Part shown: piece after piece, positions 1-5,477 of the stretch
How positions within the stretch are numbered: the stretch's first letter is position 1
How the letters are laid out: each line of letters starts with the position of its first letter
Origin: Prevotella sp. CAG:1031
GTDB lineage: Bacteria; Bacteroidota; Bacteroidia; Bacteroidales; Muribaculaceae
NCBI GenBank assembly: GCA_000431215.1
Contig: HF985580.1
Coordinates: forward strand, 1,131 to 6,607
Length of the DNA: 5,477 nt
Direction: 5' to 3'
The notes under the pieces: generated by a model
The model's database searches: none
The model's input: the letters and a program-made list of their open reading frames with translations, nothing else
What the model was told of the DNA's origin: nothing
Position numbers and translations under genes: made by a program

Positions 1-1
1 G

Positions 2-484
2 GAAGAGCATGATATAATCGCTCCGGCTATCGCTGAGGCCAATGAGGCGGGCATTCTCTGCTTCGGCCCGTATGCCGCCGACGGCTTTTTCGGGGCGGGG
101 CAGTGGACGCGGTTCGACGCTGTGCTGGCCATGTATCACGATCAGGGGCTGGCTCCCTTCAAGACGCTCGCCATGGACGCCGGTGTGAACTTTACCGCCG
201 GACTGCCATACGTGCGCACGAGCCCCGACCACGGCACCGCCTTCGACATCGCCGGAACGGGCAAAGCCGACGAGCAGTCGATGCGCGAGGCTATATATCT
301 CGCCCTCGATATCGAGCGCAACCGCCGCCGCTACGCCGAATTCTCGGCAAATCCGCTCAAGAAGCAGGTCGCCGAGAAGCGCAAGCAGGCTCCCAAGACC
401 GACAAGCCGACGAAATCACCGAAAGATAATCAGGCCGAGGCGCCCGACGCCGAGGCTCTTTCCGAAACAACAGCTGAAGAATGA
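2..484 (+). CDS. pdxA: 4-hydroxythreonine-4-phosphate dehydrogenase PdxA, C-terminal part (5' end outside window)
   Basis: PdxA oxidises 4-phosphooxy-L-threonine with NAD(P)+ in the DXP-dependent pyridoxal 5'-phosphate pathway in the cytoplasm. The frame is open from base 2, so the start and the N-terminal half are missing. Visible family hallmarks are the MYHDQG motif (His codon 137-139, the last of the three metal-binding histidines of the family), then GVNFTAGLPYVRTS and DHGTAFDIAG (Asp-His codons 227-232), which shape the substrate and cofactor site. The fold should end near the NPLKK segment (about 350-365). After that comes a roughly 40-residue Lys/Glu/Ala-rich, probably disordered tail, longer than in typical PdxA. 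The TGA stop at 482-484 overlaps the next ATG by 4 bp, suggesting translational coupling, although no B6 link to the downstream genes is apparent. The family call is very secure. Confidence 0.96.
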   Translation, partial: EEHDIIAPAIAEANEAGILCFGPYAADGFFGAGQWTRFDAVLAMYHDQGLAPFKTLAMDAGVNFTAGLPYVRTSPDHGTAFDIAGTGKADEQSMREAIYLALDIERNRRRYAEFSANPLKKQVAEKRKQAPKTDKPTKSPKDNQAEAPDAEALSETTAEE

Positions 485-1188
485 ACTACGCTATTATTGC
501 CGCCGGCGAGGGCTCGCGGCTCGTTCAGGAGGGGGTTAAGCTCCCCAAGCCGCTTGTCGATCTCGACGGGCGTCCGATGATAGGGCGCCTGATCGACATC
601 TTCATGAACCATAACCCCGAAAGCCTTTCGATAATCGTCAACGAGCAGATGACTGAGGTTGCCGACTATCTGCGCAGTCGCAGCTATCCCGTCGGGATGC
701 GTCTGACGGTGAAGTCGACTCCGAGTTCGATGCATTCGTTCTGGGAAGTCAGCCGTGACTTTGCTCCCGGCAAGTTCGTTCTGACCACTGTCGACACAAT
801 CTTCCGCGAAGACGACTTCGCCCGCTATGTCGAGGCGTGGGAGAACGATGCCGACGGCTGCGACGGCTATATGGCCGTAACTCCGTTTATCGACGATGAG
901 AAACCGCTCTATGTTGCCACTGACGCCGACAACCGCATCACCGGCTTCCTTGACAGCTTCGAAGATGGTGTGCGCTATGTCAGCGGCGGAGTCTACGGCC
1001 TTACATCGCCCGGCGCCCTCGACGTTCTGCGCCGCTGTATCGACGGCGGAGTGTCGCGGATGCGCAACTATCAGCGTGCTCTCGTCGATGCCGGACTGAA
1101 GTTGCGTGCATGGCCCGTCGAGAAGATCGTCGATGTCGACCACGCCGGCGACATCGCCACAGCCCGTGCTTTCATCGCCTCGAGATAA
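481..1188 (+). CDS. NTP transferase (sugar/inositol-phosphate nucleotidyltransferase-like)
   Basis: This 235-residue protein is a single-domain nucleotidyltransferase of the GT-A-like Rossmann type, cytoplasmic, with no membrane segment. Residues 4-14 (AIIAAGEGSRL) form the nucleotide-binding loop, and Lys23 in PKPL is the conserved phosphate-binding lysine. VDT at 104-106 places Asp105 as a metal ligand. VSGGVYGL (167-174) lines the sugar/polyol pocket, and VDVDHAGD (217-224) supplies the second acidic cluster. It lacks the extra C-terminal left-handed helix domain of GlmU-type enzymes. The family joins an NTP to a sugar phosphate or alcohol phosphate. Its position with a CDP-alcohol transferase and inositol phosphate synthase suggests CTP and inositol phosphate as substrates, giving CDP-inositol; this is inference. 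Choline-phosphate or another sugar phosphate is also possible. The ATG overlaps the pdxA stop, and no other start fits the N-terminal motif. Confidence 0.88.
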   Translation: MNYAIIAAGEGSRLVQEGVKLPKPLVDLDGRPMIGRLIDIFMNHNPESLSIIVNEQMTEVADYLRSRSYPVGMRLTVKSTPSSMHSFWEVSRDFAPGKFVLTTVDTIFREDDFARYVEAWENDADGCDGYMAVTPFIDDEKPLYVATDADNRITGFLDSFEDGVRYVSGGVYGLTSPGALDVLRRCIDGGVSRMRNYQRALVDAGLKLRAWPVEKIVDVDHAGDIATARAFIASR

Positions 1189-1226
1189 CCATAGAAAACA
1201 CTAACCGCAAATATATTTCAACACGT

Positions 1227-2090
1227 ATGGCTGAAATCAAGATTGCCGGTATCATGAGAGCCGGCGCCTACAGCCCGAACCATATCGGCAACGACGCCGC
1301 CATCTTCAACCTGACAACCGAGCAGCTGCGCAAGCGCGGATGCGAGGTGAAGGTCTACAGCGAAGAACAGTTCATCGCCGGCGAAGTCAAGGAAGACATA
1401 ATCGTCGATATGTGTCGCGAACACCGCTCGATGGTGCTCCTTCAGCAGCTCGAAGACGCCGGCGCGCTGGTCATCAACAGCGGATATGGCATCGAGAACT
1501 GCACGCGCGAGCGCATGACGCGCATTCTGCTCGGCAGCAACATTCCTTACCCCGACAGTCTTATCGTCGACACCGACGAAGTCGTCAAAGACCGAATGGT
1601 GGCCGCGAAGATGGATCGCGCCTGGATAAAGCGCGGCGACTTCCATGCCATGCACAAGGAGGACGTGTCGTATGTGCGCCATCCCGAAGAGGCTCAGGAG
1701 GTTCTTCAGGAATATTTTCTGCGCGGTATCAAGCGCGCCGTCATTAACCGCCACCTTGTCGGCGACCTCATTAAGTTCTACGGCGTGCGCGACACCCCCT
1801 TCTTCTACTGGTTCTATCCCTTCGACGAAGGCCACAGCAAATATGGCCATGAAGCCGTCAACGGCCACAGCCGCGGCATAGAGTTCGATGTCGCCGGTCT
1901 GCGCCATATATGCCAGCAGGCTGCCGATGTGCTCGACGTCATCGTCTATGGCGGCGACTGCATCGTCGACCCCGACGGAACGATACGCATTATCGACTTC
2001 AACGACTGGCCTTCGTTCGCCCCGTGCCGACAGGAGGCAGCCCCGCATATCGCCAAGGCTATCATTAAGAAAATCAAGGAACGCCAATGA
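1227..2090 (+). CDS. ATP-grasp family protein, substrate unknown
   Basis: The ATG at 1227 gives 287 residues beginning MAEIKIAGIM, a proper beta strand. The frame is open further upstream to 1110, but that stretch is Arg/His-rich, overlaps the nucleotidyltransferase gene and looks like out-of-frame shadow, so I reject the longer form. The protein has an N-terminal pre-ATP-grasp Rossmann-like part (about 1-95), a central lid (WIKRGDFHA, Lys134 likely contacting ATP phosphate), and a C-terminal core with GGDCIVD (242-248) and IIDFNDWPS (255-263). In that core Asp257 and Asn259 match the usual Mg-ATP ligands. ATP-grasp enzymes couple ATP hydrolysis to ligation of a carboxylate with an amine or thiol through an acyl phosphate; a few are kinases (inositol 1,3,4-trisphosphate 5/6-kinase has this fold). 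The substrate cannot be read from sequence. The stop overlaps the next ATG by 4 bp, tying it to the membrane lipid enzyme that follows. Confidence 0.85.
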   Translation: MAEIKIAGIMRAGAYSPNHIGNDAAIFNLTTEQLRKRGCEVKVYSEEQFIAGEVKEDIIVDMCREHRSMVLLQQLEDAGALVINSGYGIENCTRERMTRILLGSNIPYPDSLIVDTDEVVKDRMVAAKMDRAWIKRGDFHAMHKEDVSYVRHPEEAQEVLQEYFLRGIKRAVINRHLVGDLIKFYGVRDTPFFYWFYPFDEGHSKYGHEAVNGHSRGIEFDVAGLRHICQQAADVLDVIVYGGDCIVDPDGTIRIIDFNDWPSFAPCRQEAAPHIAKAIIKKIKERQ

Positions 2091-3052
2091 CAGAAACCGC
2101 TACACAACGTCAGAACGGGTCTGCGGCCGGGTCGTCGTATCGCGACAGCCTCAAGTCGATGGACACCGAAGAACATATCGACCTCTATTTCTACCGCCGC
2201 ATAGGCTACGCCTGGGCTGTCGCGGCCCGCAAGCTCGGTGTGACCCCCAACGCAATCACCATTGCCTCGATCTTCCTCGGTCTGGGCGCCGGTGTGATGT
2301 TCTATTTCTCGAATATCTGGCTCAATATAGTCGGGATGCTACTGCTTATATGGGCCAACTCGTTCGACAGCGCCGACGGTCAGCTTGCCCGCATGACCCA
2401 TCAGTATTCGCGCCTGGGCCGAATTCTCGACGGCCTCAGCGGCGACATCTGGTTCGCCGCCATATATGTGGCCATCTGTCTGCGCGAGAATGTGACGAGC
2501 GAGTTCTTCATGACCCATCAGTGGGTAATATGGGTCGTGGCCGTCGTGACCGGCATCTGCCACGCCAAACAGGCAGCTATGGCCGACTACTACCGCCAGT
2601 TCCACCTTTACTTCCTCAAGGGGGAAGAGGGGAGCGAACTTGAGCGCGCCTTCCCTCTCAAGAAGAAGCTCGCCGGGCTGAGCTGGAAGCATGATTTCTG
2701 GCAGAAGCTGACCCTTCTGTTCTACACCAAATATACCATCAACCAGGAGGCTTACACCCCTGCCATGCAGGCTTTGCGCAACGAACTGCGCGACCGTTTC
2801 GGCGAGTCGACGCCCCCGCAGGCCTTCCGCGACGAATTCCGCCGCCTGAGCCTTCCGCTGATGAAATATACGAACATCCTCTCGTTCAACTGGCGCACGA
2901 TAGCGCTCTTCACGTCGCTCTTCCTCGAGATGCCGTGGCTCTATTTCGCTTTTGAGCTGACGGTGCTCAATATACTCCTTATATATATGATGACCCGCCA
3001 TGAGCGCCTTTGCCGCCGGCTTACACAGGAACTTCGCGATGGAAAATACTGA
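2087..3052 (+). CDS. CDP-alcohol phosphatidyltransferase family membrane protein (probable inositol-lipid synthase)
   Basis: The 321-residue integral membrane protein transfers a phospho-alcohol or phosphatidyl group from a CDP-activated donor at the inner-membrane surface. The signature begins at residue 94: D94-SA-D97-G98-QL-A101-R102, eight residues, then G111-RIL-D115. The last acidic residue is D120, four residues after D115 rather than the usual three. Hydrophobic segments lie at about 55-75, 78-93, 120-133, 144-160, 270-286 and 287-302, matching the six helices of the family. A polar N-terminus (1-50) precedes helix 1. A long charged insert of about 105 residues (161-267) separates helices 4 and 5, making the protein much larger than the roughly 200-residue PgsA type. 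With inositol phosphate synthase nearby, phosphatidylinositol phosphate synthase, or a synthase of inositol phospho-dihydroceramide from CDP-inositol, are the best guesses. Acceptor and donor are not proven by sequence. Confidence 0.9.
   Translation: MTETATQRQNGSAAGSSYRDSLKSMDTEEHIDLYFYRRIGYAWAVAARKLGVTPNAITIASIFLGLGAGVMFYFSNIWLNIVGMLLLIWANSFDSADGQLARMTHQYSRLGRILDGLSGDIWFAAIYVAICLRENVTSEFFMTHQWVIWVVAVVTGICHAKQAAMADYYRQFHLYFLKGEEGSELERAFPLKKKLAGLSWKHDFWQKLTLLFYTKYTINQEAYTPAMQALRNELRDRFGESTPPQAFRDEFRRLSLPLMKYTNILSFNWRTIALFTSLFLEMPWLYFAFELTVLNILLIYMMTRHERLCRRLTQELRDGKY
3027..3030 (+). promoter_or_regulatory. Shine-Dalgarno-like AGGA that decides the HAD gene start
   Basis: AGGA lies 8 nt before the ATG at 3039 and inside the end of the upstream membrane-protein gene. 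No comparable purine run precedes the in-frame ATG at 3000. Shine-Dalgarno sites are used weakly in Bacteroidota, so this is supporting evidence only. Confidence 0.4.
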
Positions 3053-3758
3053 CTCTGTTATTAAAGGTGTCATCTTCGACTACGGGGGCACCATCGACTC
3101 TCACGGCGACCACTGGAGCGAGGTTATCTGGCAGGCATATCTCGACGAGAACATTGACATCTGCAAGAGCGACTTCCGCGACGCCTATGTCTTCGCCGAG
3201 CGCGAGCTTGCCCGTGTGCGCCACATTCTTCCCCATCATAATTTTCTCGATCTTCTCGAAATAAAGATGGATATCGAGATGCGCTGGCTTGTCGACCGCG
3301 GTCTGATGTCTCCCGATGTCGCCGCCGACAAGGCTCCGAGGGTTGCCCGGCGCTGCTACGACGCCGCGCGTCGTTCGGTCGAAGACGCCCGCCCCGTGCT
3401 CGAGGCCCTCGCGGCGCGCTATCCGATGGTTCTCGTCAGCAACTTCTACGGCAATGTCGAGGCTGTTCTGGCCGATTTCGACCTCAGCCGCTATTTCCGC
3501 TCGGTTGTCGAGAGCGCGGTTGTCGGCGTGCGCAAGCCCGACCCCGCCATCTTCGCCCTCGGAGTCGAGGCGCTCGGTCTGCGTCCAGAAGAGGTTATCG
3601 TTGTCGGCGACAGTTTCCGCAAGGACATAGCGCCGGCTCGCTCTCTGGGCTGCCGCGTGGCGTGGCTCAAAGGCAAAGGCTGGACGGCCGAAGAGGATGC
3701 GTTGACCGACCCGTCGCAGATCGCTTCGCTACGCGAGATTGCCGATGCATTGTTATAG
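3039..3758 (+). CDS. HAD-superfamily hydrolase (candidate lipid or inositol phosphate phosphatase)
   Basis: With the ATG at 3039 the protein has 239 residues and overlaps the upstream gene by 14 bp. An ATG at 3000 would add 13 residues and a 53-bp overlap, but has no ribosome-binding site and adds nothing that looks like family sequence. The HAD core is clear: motif I VIFDYGGTID with nucleophile Asp14; an all-helical cap at about 20-115 (subfamily I style); motif II LVSN with Ser134; motif III RKPDP with Lys166; motif IV VVGDSFRKD with Asp191 and Asp196. Motif I has Gly16 where most phosphatases have the second Asp. The protein is soluble with no signal peptide. The operon context suggests it removes a phosphate from an inositol-lipid or nucleotide intermediate, such as phosphatidylinositol phosphate to phosphatidylinositol, but HAD proteins are too diverse to fix the substrate, and a house-cleaning phosphatase remains possible. 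Confidence 0.87.
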   Translation: MENTDSVIKGVIFDYGGTIDSHGDHWSEVIWQAYLDENIDICKSDFRDAYVFAERELARVRHILPHHNFLDLLEIKMDIEMRWLVDRGLMSPDVAADKAPRVARRCYDAARRSVEDARPVLEALAARYPMVLVSNFYGNVEAVLADFDLSRYFRSVVESAVVGVRKPDPAIFALGVEALGLRPEEVIVVGDSFRKDIAPARSLGCRVAWLKGKGWTAEEDALTDPSQIASLREIADALL

Positions 3759-3761
3759 GCT

Positions 3762-3839
3762 GTTAACAATATTGACACAGTTTTAATGCATTTTTACATA
3801 AAATTGGCAAAATACCAGCGTCGTTAACAGTCGTTGACA
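3762..3839 (+). repeat. Two direct repeats GTTAACA-N3/4-TTGACA upstream of the inositol synthase promoter
   Basis: Copy 1 is GTTAACA at 3762-3768 and TTGACA at 3772-3777. Copy 2 is GTTAACA at 3823-3829 and TTGACA at 3834-3839. The half-sites are identical, the inner spacing is 3 and 4 nt, and the copies are about 61 bp apart. They lie upstream of the candidate -33/-7 promoter, where activator or repressor sites often sit. The region is AT-rich, so chance is not excluded. Confidence 0.3.
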
Positions 3840-3865
3840 AATATAAGGTTACTTTATATTAGAAA

Positions 3866-3899
3866 GTTTTTCACAATCAAAAATATTGCAGTAATTTTG
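3866..3899 (+). promoter_or_regulatory. Candidate Bacteroidota-type promoter for inositol phosphate synthase
   Basis: TAATTTTG at 3892-3899 is a full match to the TAnnTTTG -7 consensus of the Bacteroidota primary sigma factor. A T-rich stretch (GTTTTT, 3866-3871) sits 20 bp upstream, where the weak -33 TTTG element is expected, though the final G is missing. It would place transcription start near 3904-3907 and leave a 5' leader of about 65 nt before the ATG at 3972. No terminator is evident between the HAD stop and this site, so read-through from the upstream genes may add to expression. Confidence 0.55.
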
Positions 3900-3902
3900 A
3901 GC

Positions 3903-3932
3903 GCTTTTCCGGTTGACCCTACTGTGAAAAGC
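3903..3932 (+). promoter_or_regulatory. Perfect 7-bp inverted repeat at the predicted transcription start
   Basis: GCTTTTC (3903-3909) and GAAAAGC (3926-3932) are exact reverse complements separated by 16 nt. The pair begins just 3 nt after the -7 box, so it could be a repressor operator spanning the start site or a hairpin at the extreme 5' end of the mRNA. It is not followed by a T-run, so it is not an intrinsic terminator. No known riboswitch fold was recognised. Confidence 0.35.
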
Positions 3933-3971
3933 CACTAACAAACCGAAAATAATTCAACATTATCATCTATT

Positions 3972-5300
3972 ATGAAAGCAAATAACGTTAAGCCCGCACA
4001 AGGCAAACTTGGTGTGATGGTAGTCGGCCTCGGTGCCGTTTCTTCAACGTTTATGGTGGGCACACTGATGACCCGCAAAGGCCTGGCAAAACCTGTCGGC
4101 TCGATGACACAGTACGACAAGATCCGTGTTGGTCGCGGCGCCGATAAAAAATATCTGAAATATAACGAGATCGTTCCTCTGGCCGACCTTAACGACATTG
4201 TCTTCGCTGCATGGGACGTCTATCCCGTCAACGCCTACGAATCGGCCATCAACGCCGAAGTTCTCCGCGAGAAAGACATCAATCCCGTCAAGGACGAGCT
4301 CGAGAAGATCGTGGCCATGCCCGCCGCTTTCGACAAGAACTATGCAAAGCGTCTCGACGGAACCAACGTCAAGAACTGCAAAGACCGCTGGGACATGGTA
4401 GAGCAGCTGCGCGAGGATATCCGCAACTTCAAGAAGAACTCGGGCGTTGACCGCGTAGTAGTTCTCTGGGCTGCCTCGACCGAAATCTATGTTCCCGTCG
4501 ACGAGAAGATCCACGGCACTCTCGCCGCTCTCGAAGCCGCCATGAAGGCCGACGACAAAGAGCACGTCGCTCCCTCGATGTGCTACGCATATGCCGCTCT
4601 CAGCGAAGGTGCTCCCTTCATCATGGGTGCCCCCAACACAACCGTCGACATTCCCGCTATGTGGGAACTCGCCGAGAAGACCAAGATGCCTATCGCCGGC
4701 AAGGACTTCAAGACCGGCCAGACTCTGGTGAAGAGCGGTTTTGCTCCCATTATCGGCACCCGCTGCCTCGGACTCAACGGCTGGTTCTCGACCAATATCC
4801 TCGGCAACCGCGACGGCCTCGTGCTCGACGAGCCCGCCAACTTCCACACTAAGGAAGTGTCGAAGCTCTCGACCCTCGAGACCATTCTCGTTCCCGAAAA
4901 GCAGCCCGACCTCTACGGCCACGGCAACGACGAAGACACTCAGTACTACCACAAGGTGCGCATCAACTACTATCCTCCCCGCAACGACAACAAAGAGGGT
5001 TGGGATAATATCGACATCTTCGGCTGGATGGGCTATCCCATGCAGATCAAGATCAACTTCCTCTGCCGCGACTCGATTTTGGCAGCTCCGCTCTGCCTCG
5101 ACCTCGTGCTGCTCAGCGATCTCGCCGCACGCGCCGGCCGCTACGGAATTCAGCGCTTCCTGTCGTTCTTCCTCAAGTGCCCGATGCACGACTATACTCA
5201 GGGCGAAGTGCCTGTGAACCACCTCTTCCAGCAGTATGTCATGCTCAAGAACGCCCTTCGCGAGATGGGCGGTTACGAGGCTGACGAAGAAATCGACTAA
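3972..5300 (+). CDS. ino1: myo-inositol-1-phosphate synthase (inositol-3-phosphate synthase)
   Basis: This cytoplasmic NAD-dependent enzyme isomerises D-glucose 6-phosphate to 1D-myo-inositol 3-phosphate (1L-myo-inositol 1-phosphate), the committed step of inositol synthesis. At 442 residues it is a full-length enzyme, in the range of prokaryotic MIPS and shorter than the roughly 530-residue eukaryotic forms. The Rossmann glycine-rich loop is VVGLGAVSS (17-25). VLWAAST (164-170) resembles the conserved VLWTANT strand. GKDFKTGQT (243-251) supplies active-site lysines. NGWFSTNILGNRDG (269-282) and DSILAAPLCLDLVLL (367-381) are the diagnostic C-terminal blocks around the catalytic lid. The ATG at 3972 follows an A/T-rich leader without a Shine-Dalgarno, usual for the phylum, and only 14 residues precede the first strand. 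It has its own promoter region and terminator, yet sits directly after the lipid-enzyme operon, which supports a shared inositol-lipid pathway. Confidence 0.96.
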   Translation: MKANNVKPAQGKLGVMVVGLGAVSSTFMVGTLMTRKGLAKPVGSMTQYDKIRVGRGADKKYLKYNEIVPLADLNDIVFAAWDVYPVNAYESAINAEVLREKDINPVKDELEKIVAMPAAFDKNYAKRLDGTNVKNCKDRWDMVEQLREDIRNFKKNSGVDRVVVLWAASTEIYVPVDEKIHGTLAALEAAMKADDKEHVAPSMCYAYAALSEGAPFIMGAPNTTVDIPAMWELAEKTKMPIAGKDFKTGQTLVKSGFAPIIGTRCLGLNGWFSTNILGNRDGLVLDEPANFHTKEVSKLSTLETILVPEKQPDLYGHGNDEDTQYYHKVRINYYPPRNDNKEGWDNIDIFGWMGYPMQIKINFLCRDSILAAPLCLDLVLLSDLAARAGRYGIQRFLSFFLKCPMHDYTQGEVPVNHLFQQYVMLKNALREMGGYEADEEID

Positions 5301-5327
5301 ATCTCAGCTTCATCAACACAGAACAGC

Positions 5328-5362
5328 GCGGGCGGTGCCTCAGGCATCGCCCGCAGCTTTTT
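5328..5362 (+). terminator. Strong intrinsic terminator after inositol phosphate synthase
   Basis: Arms at 5328-5339 (GCGGGCGGTGCC) and 5343-5354 (GGCATCGCCCGC) pair over 12 bp with one G-U wobble around a 3-nt TCA loop. A run of five T at 5358-5362 follows. It starts 27 bp after the stop codon and marks the end of the transcription unit. Confidence 0.9.
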
Positions 5363-5382
5363 CGCGGGGTTTATAAATCTTA

Positions 5383-5424
5383 TAAAATCAACCGCTCGAG
5401 CTGATTTTAACAAACGTTAAAATC
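5383..5424 (+). repeat. Overlapping inverted repeats with a shared middle arm
   Basis: TAAAATCA (5383-5390) is the exact reverse complement of TGATTTTA (5402-5409). GATTTTAAC (5403-5411) is the exact reverse complement of GTTAAAATC (5416-5424), with a 4-nt spacer. The middle arm can pair with either side but not both, and an 8-bp palindrome GCTCGAGC (5394-5401) lies in the first loop. It sits in 115 bp of otherwise gene-free DNA (5363-5477), likely upstream of a gene beyond the window. Operator pair or alternative leader hairpins are both possible. No coding region was seen here. Confidence 0.45.
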
Positions 5425-5477
5425 GGGCGACGCTATCCCTTTTTTTGGTAACTATTCAGCGAATCGGCAATAGAGGT

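Noticed and set aside
430..1143. 237-codon open frame on the - strand opposite the nucleotidyltransferase
   Set aside because: Antisense shadow; the + strand protein carries the full nucleotidyltransferase motif set.
1212..1219. TATATTTC as a -7 promoter box before the ATP-grasp gene
   Set aside because: It lacks the final G of TAnnTTTG, has no supporting -33 element and would leave almost no leader before the ATG at 1227.
1110..1226. Upstream extension of the ATP-grasp frame
   Set aside because: The 39 extra residues are Arg/His-rich, lie mostly inside the preceding gene in another frame, and the ATG at 1227 starts right at the first conserved strand.
1218..2087. 289-codon open frame on the - strand opposite the ATP-grasp gene
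   Set aside because: Antisense shadow of a gene with clear ATP-grasp motifs; no own start context or family features.
3772..3777. TTGACA as a sigma-70 -35 box
   Set aside because: Bacteroidota do not use the -35/-10 consensus, and no suitable -10 at 17 bp gives a better case than the TAnnTTTG box.
3840..3860. AATATAA-N7-TTATATT inverted repeat
   Set aside because: Only 7 bp and purely A/T in an AT-rich gap; likely chance and no T-run to make a terminator.
4044..5222. 392-codon open frame on the - strand opposite inositol phosphate synthase
   Set aside because: It is a shadow produced by the GC-rich codon pattern; the + strand frame has clear MIPS motifs, while the antisense product shows none.

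Overview
The window looks like chromosome of a GC-rich member of the Bacteroidales (Bacteroidota), possibly a Muribaculaceae-like gut bacterium. The evidence is indirect. Start regions mostly lack strong Shine-Dalgarno sequences. A TAnnTTTG-type -7 box, typical of Bacteroidota promoters, lies in an AT-rich intergenic gap. The combination of an inositol phosphate synthase with CDP-alcohol transferase, NTP transferase and HAD genes recalls the inositol-lipid loci known from gut Bacteroidetes such as Bacteroides thetaiotaomicron. Genus and species cannot be fixed from the sequence alone.

All genes are on the + strand. Positions 2-484 hold the C-terminal part of PdxA (vitamin B6 synthesis), cut by the window edge. 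It overlaps by 4 bp (ATGA) a small sugar/polyol-phosphate nucleotidyltransferase (481-1188). After 38 bp comes an ATP-grasp protein of unknown substrate (1227-2090). That gene overlaps by 4 bp an integral-membrane CDP-alcohol phosphatidyltransferase (2087-3052), which in turn overlaps by 14 bp a HAD-family hydrolase (3039-3758). The close packing points to one transcript with translational coupling. A 213-bp AT-rich gap (3759-3971) carries a candidate promoter and an inverted repeat. It is followed by myo-inositol-1-phosphate synthase (3972-5300) and a strong intrinsic terminator (5328-5362). The last 115 bp are AT-rich, carry overlapping inverted repeats, and probably lie upstream of another gene outside the window.

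The likely joint role is making inositol-containing membrane lipids. Inositol phosphate synthase converts glucose 6-phosphate to inositol phosphate. The CDP-alcohol transferase puts an inositol (phosphate) headgroup on a lipid, and the HAD protein could remove a phosphate. The nucleotidyltransferase could activate inositol phosphate as a CDP derivative, in the way the archaeal/thermophile IPCT-DIPPS pair works. The ATP-grasp enzyme has no obvious step in known bacterial phosphatidylinositol synthesis and is the main unknown. Two key motifs deviate from the family textbook forms: the spacing of the last catalytic Asp in the CDP-alcohol transferase, and the second Asp of motif I in the HAD protein.
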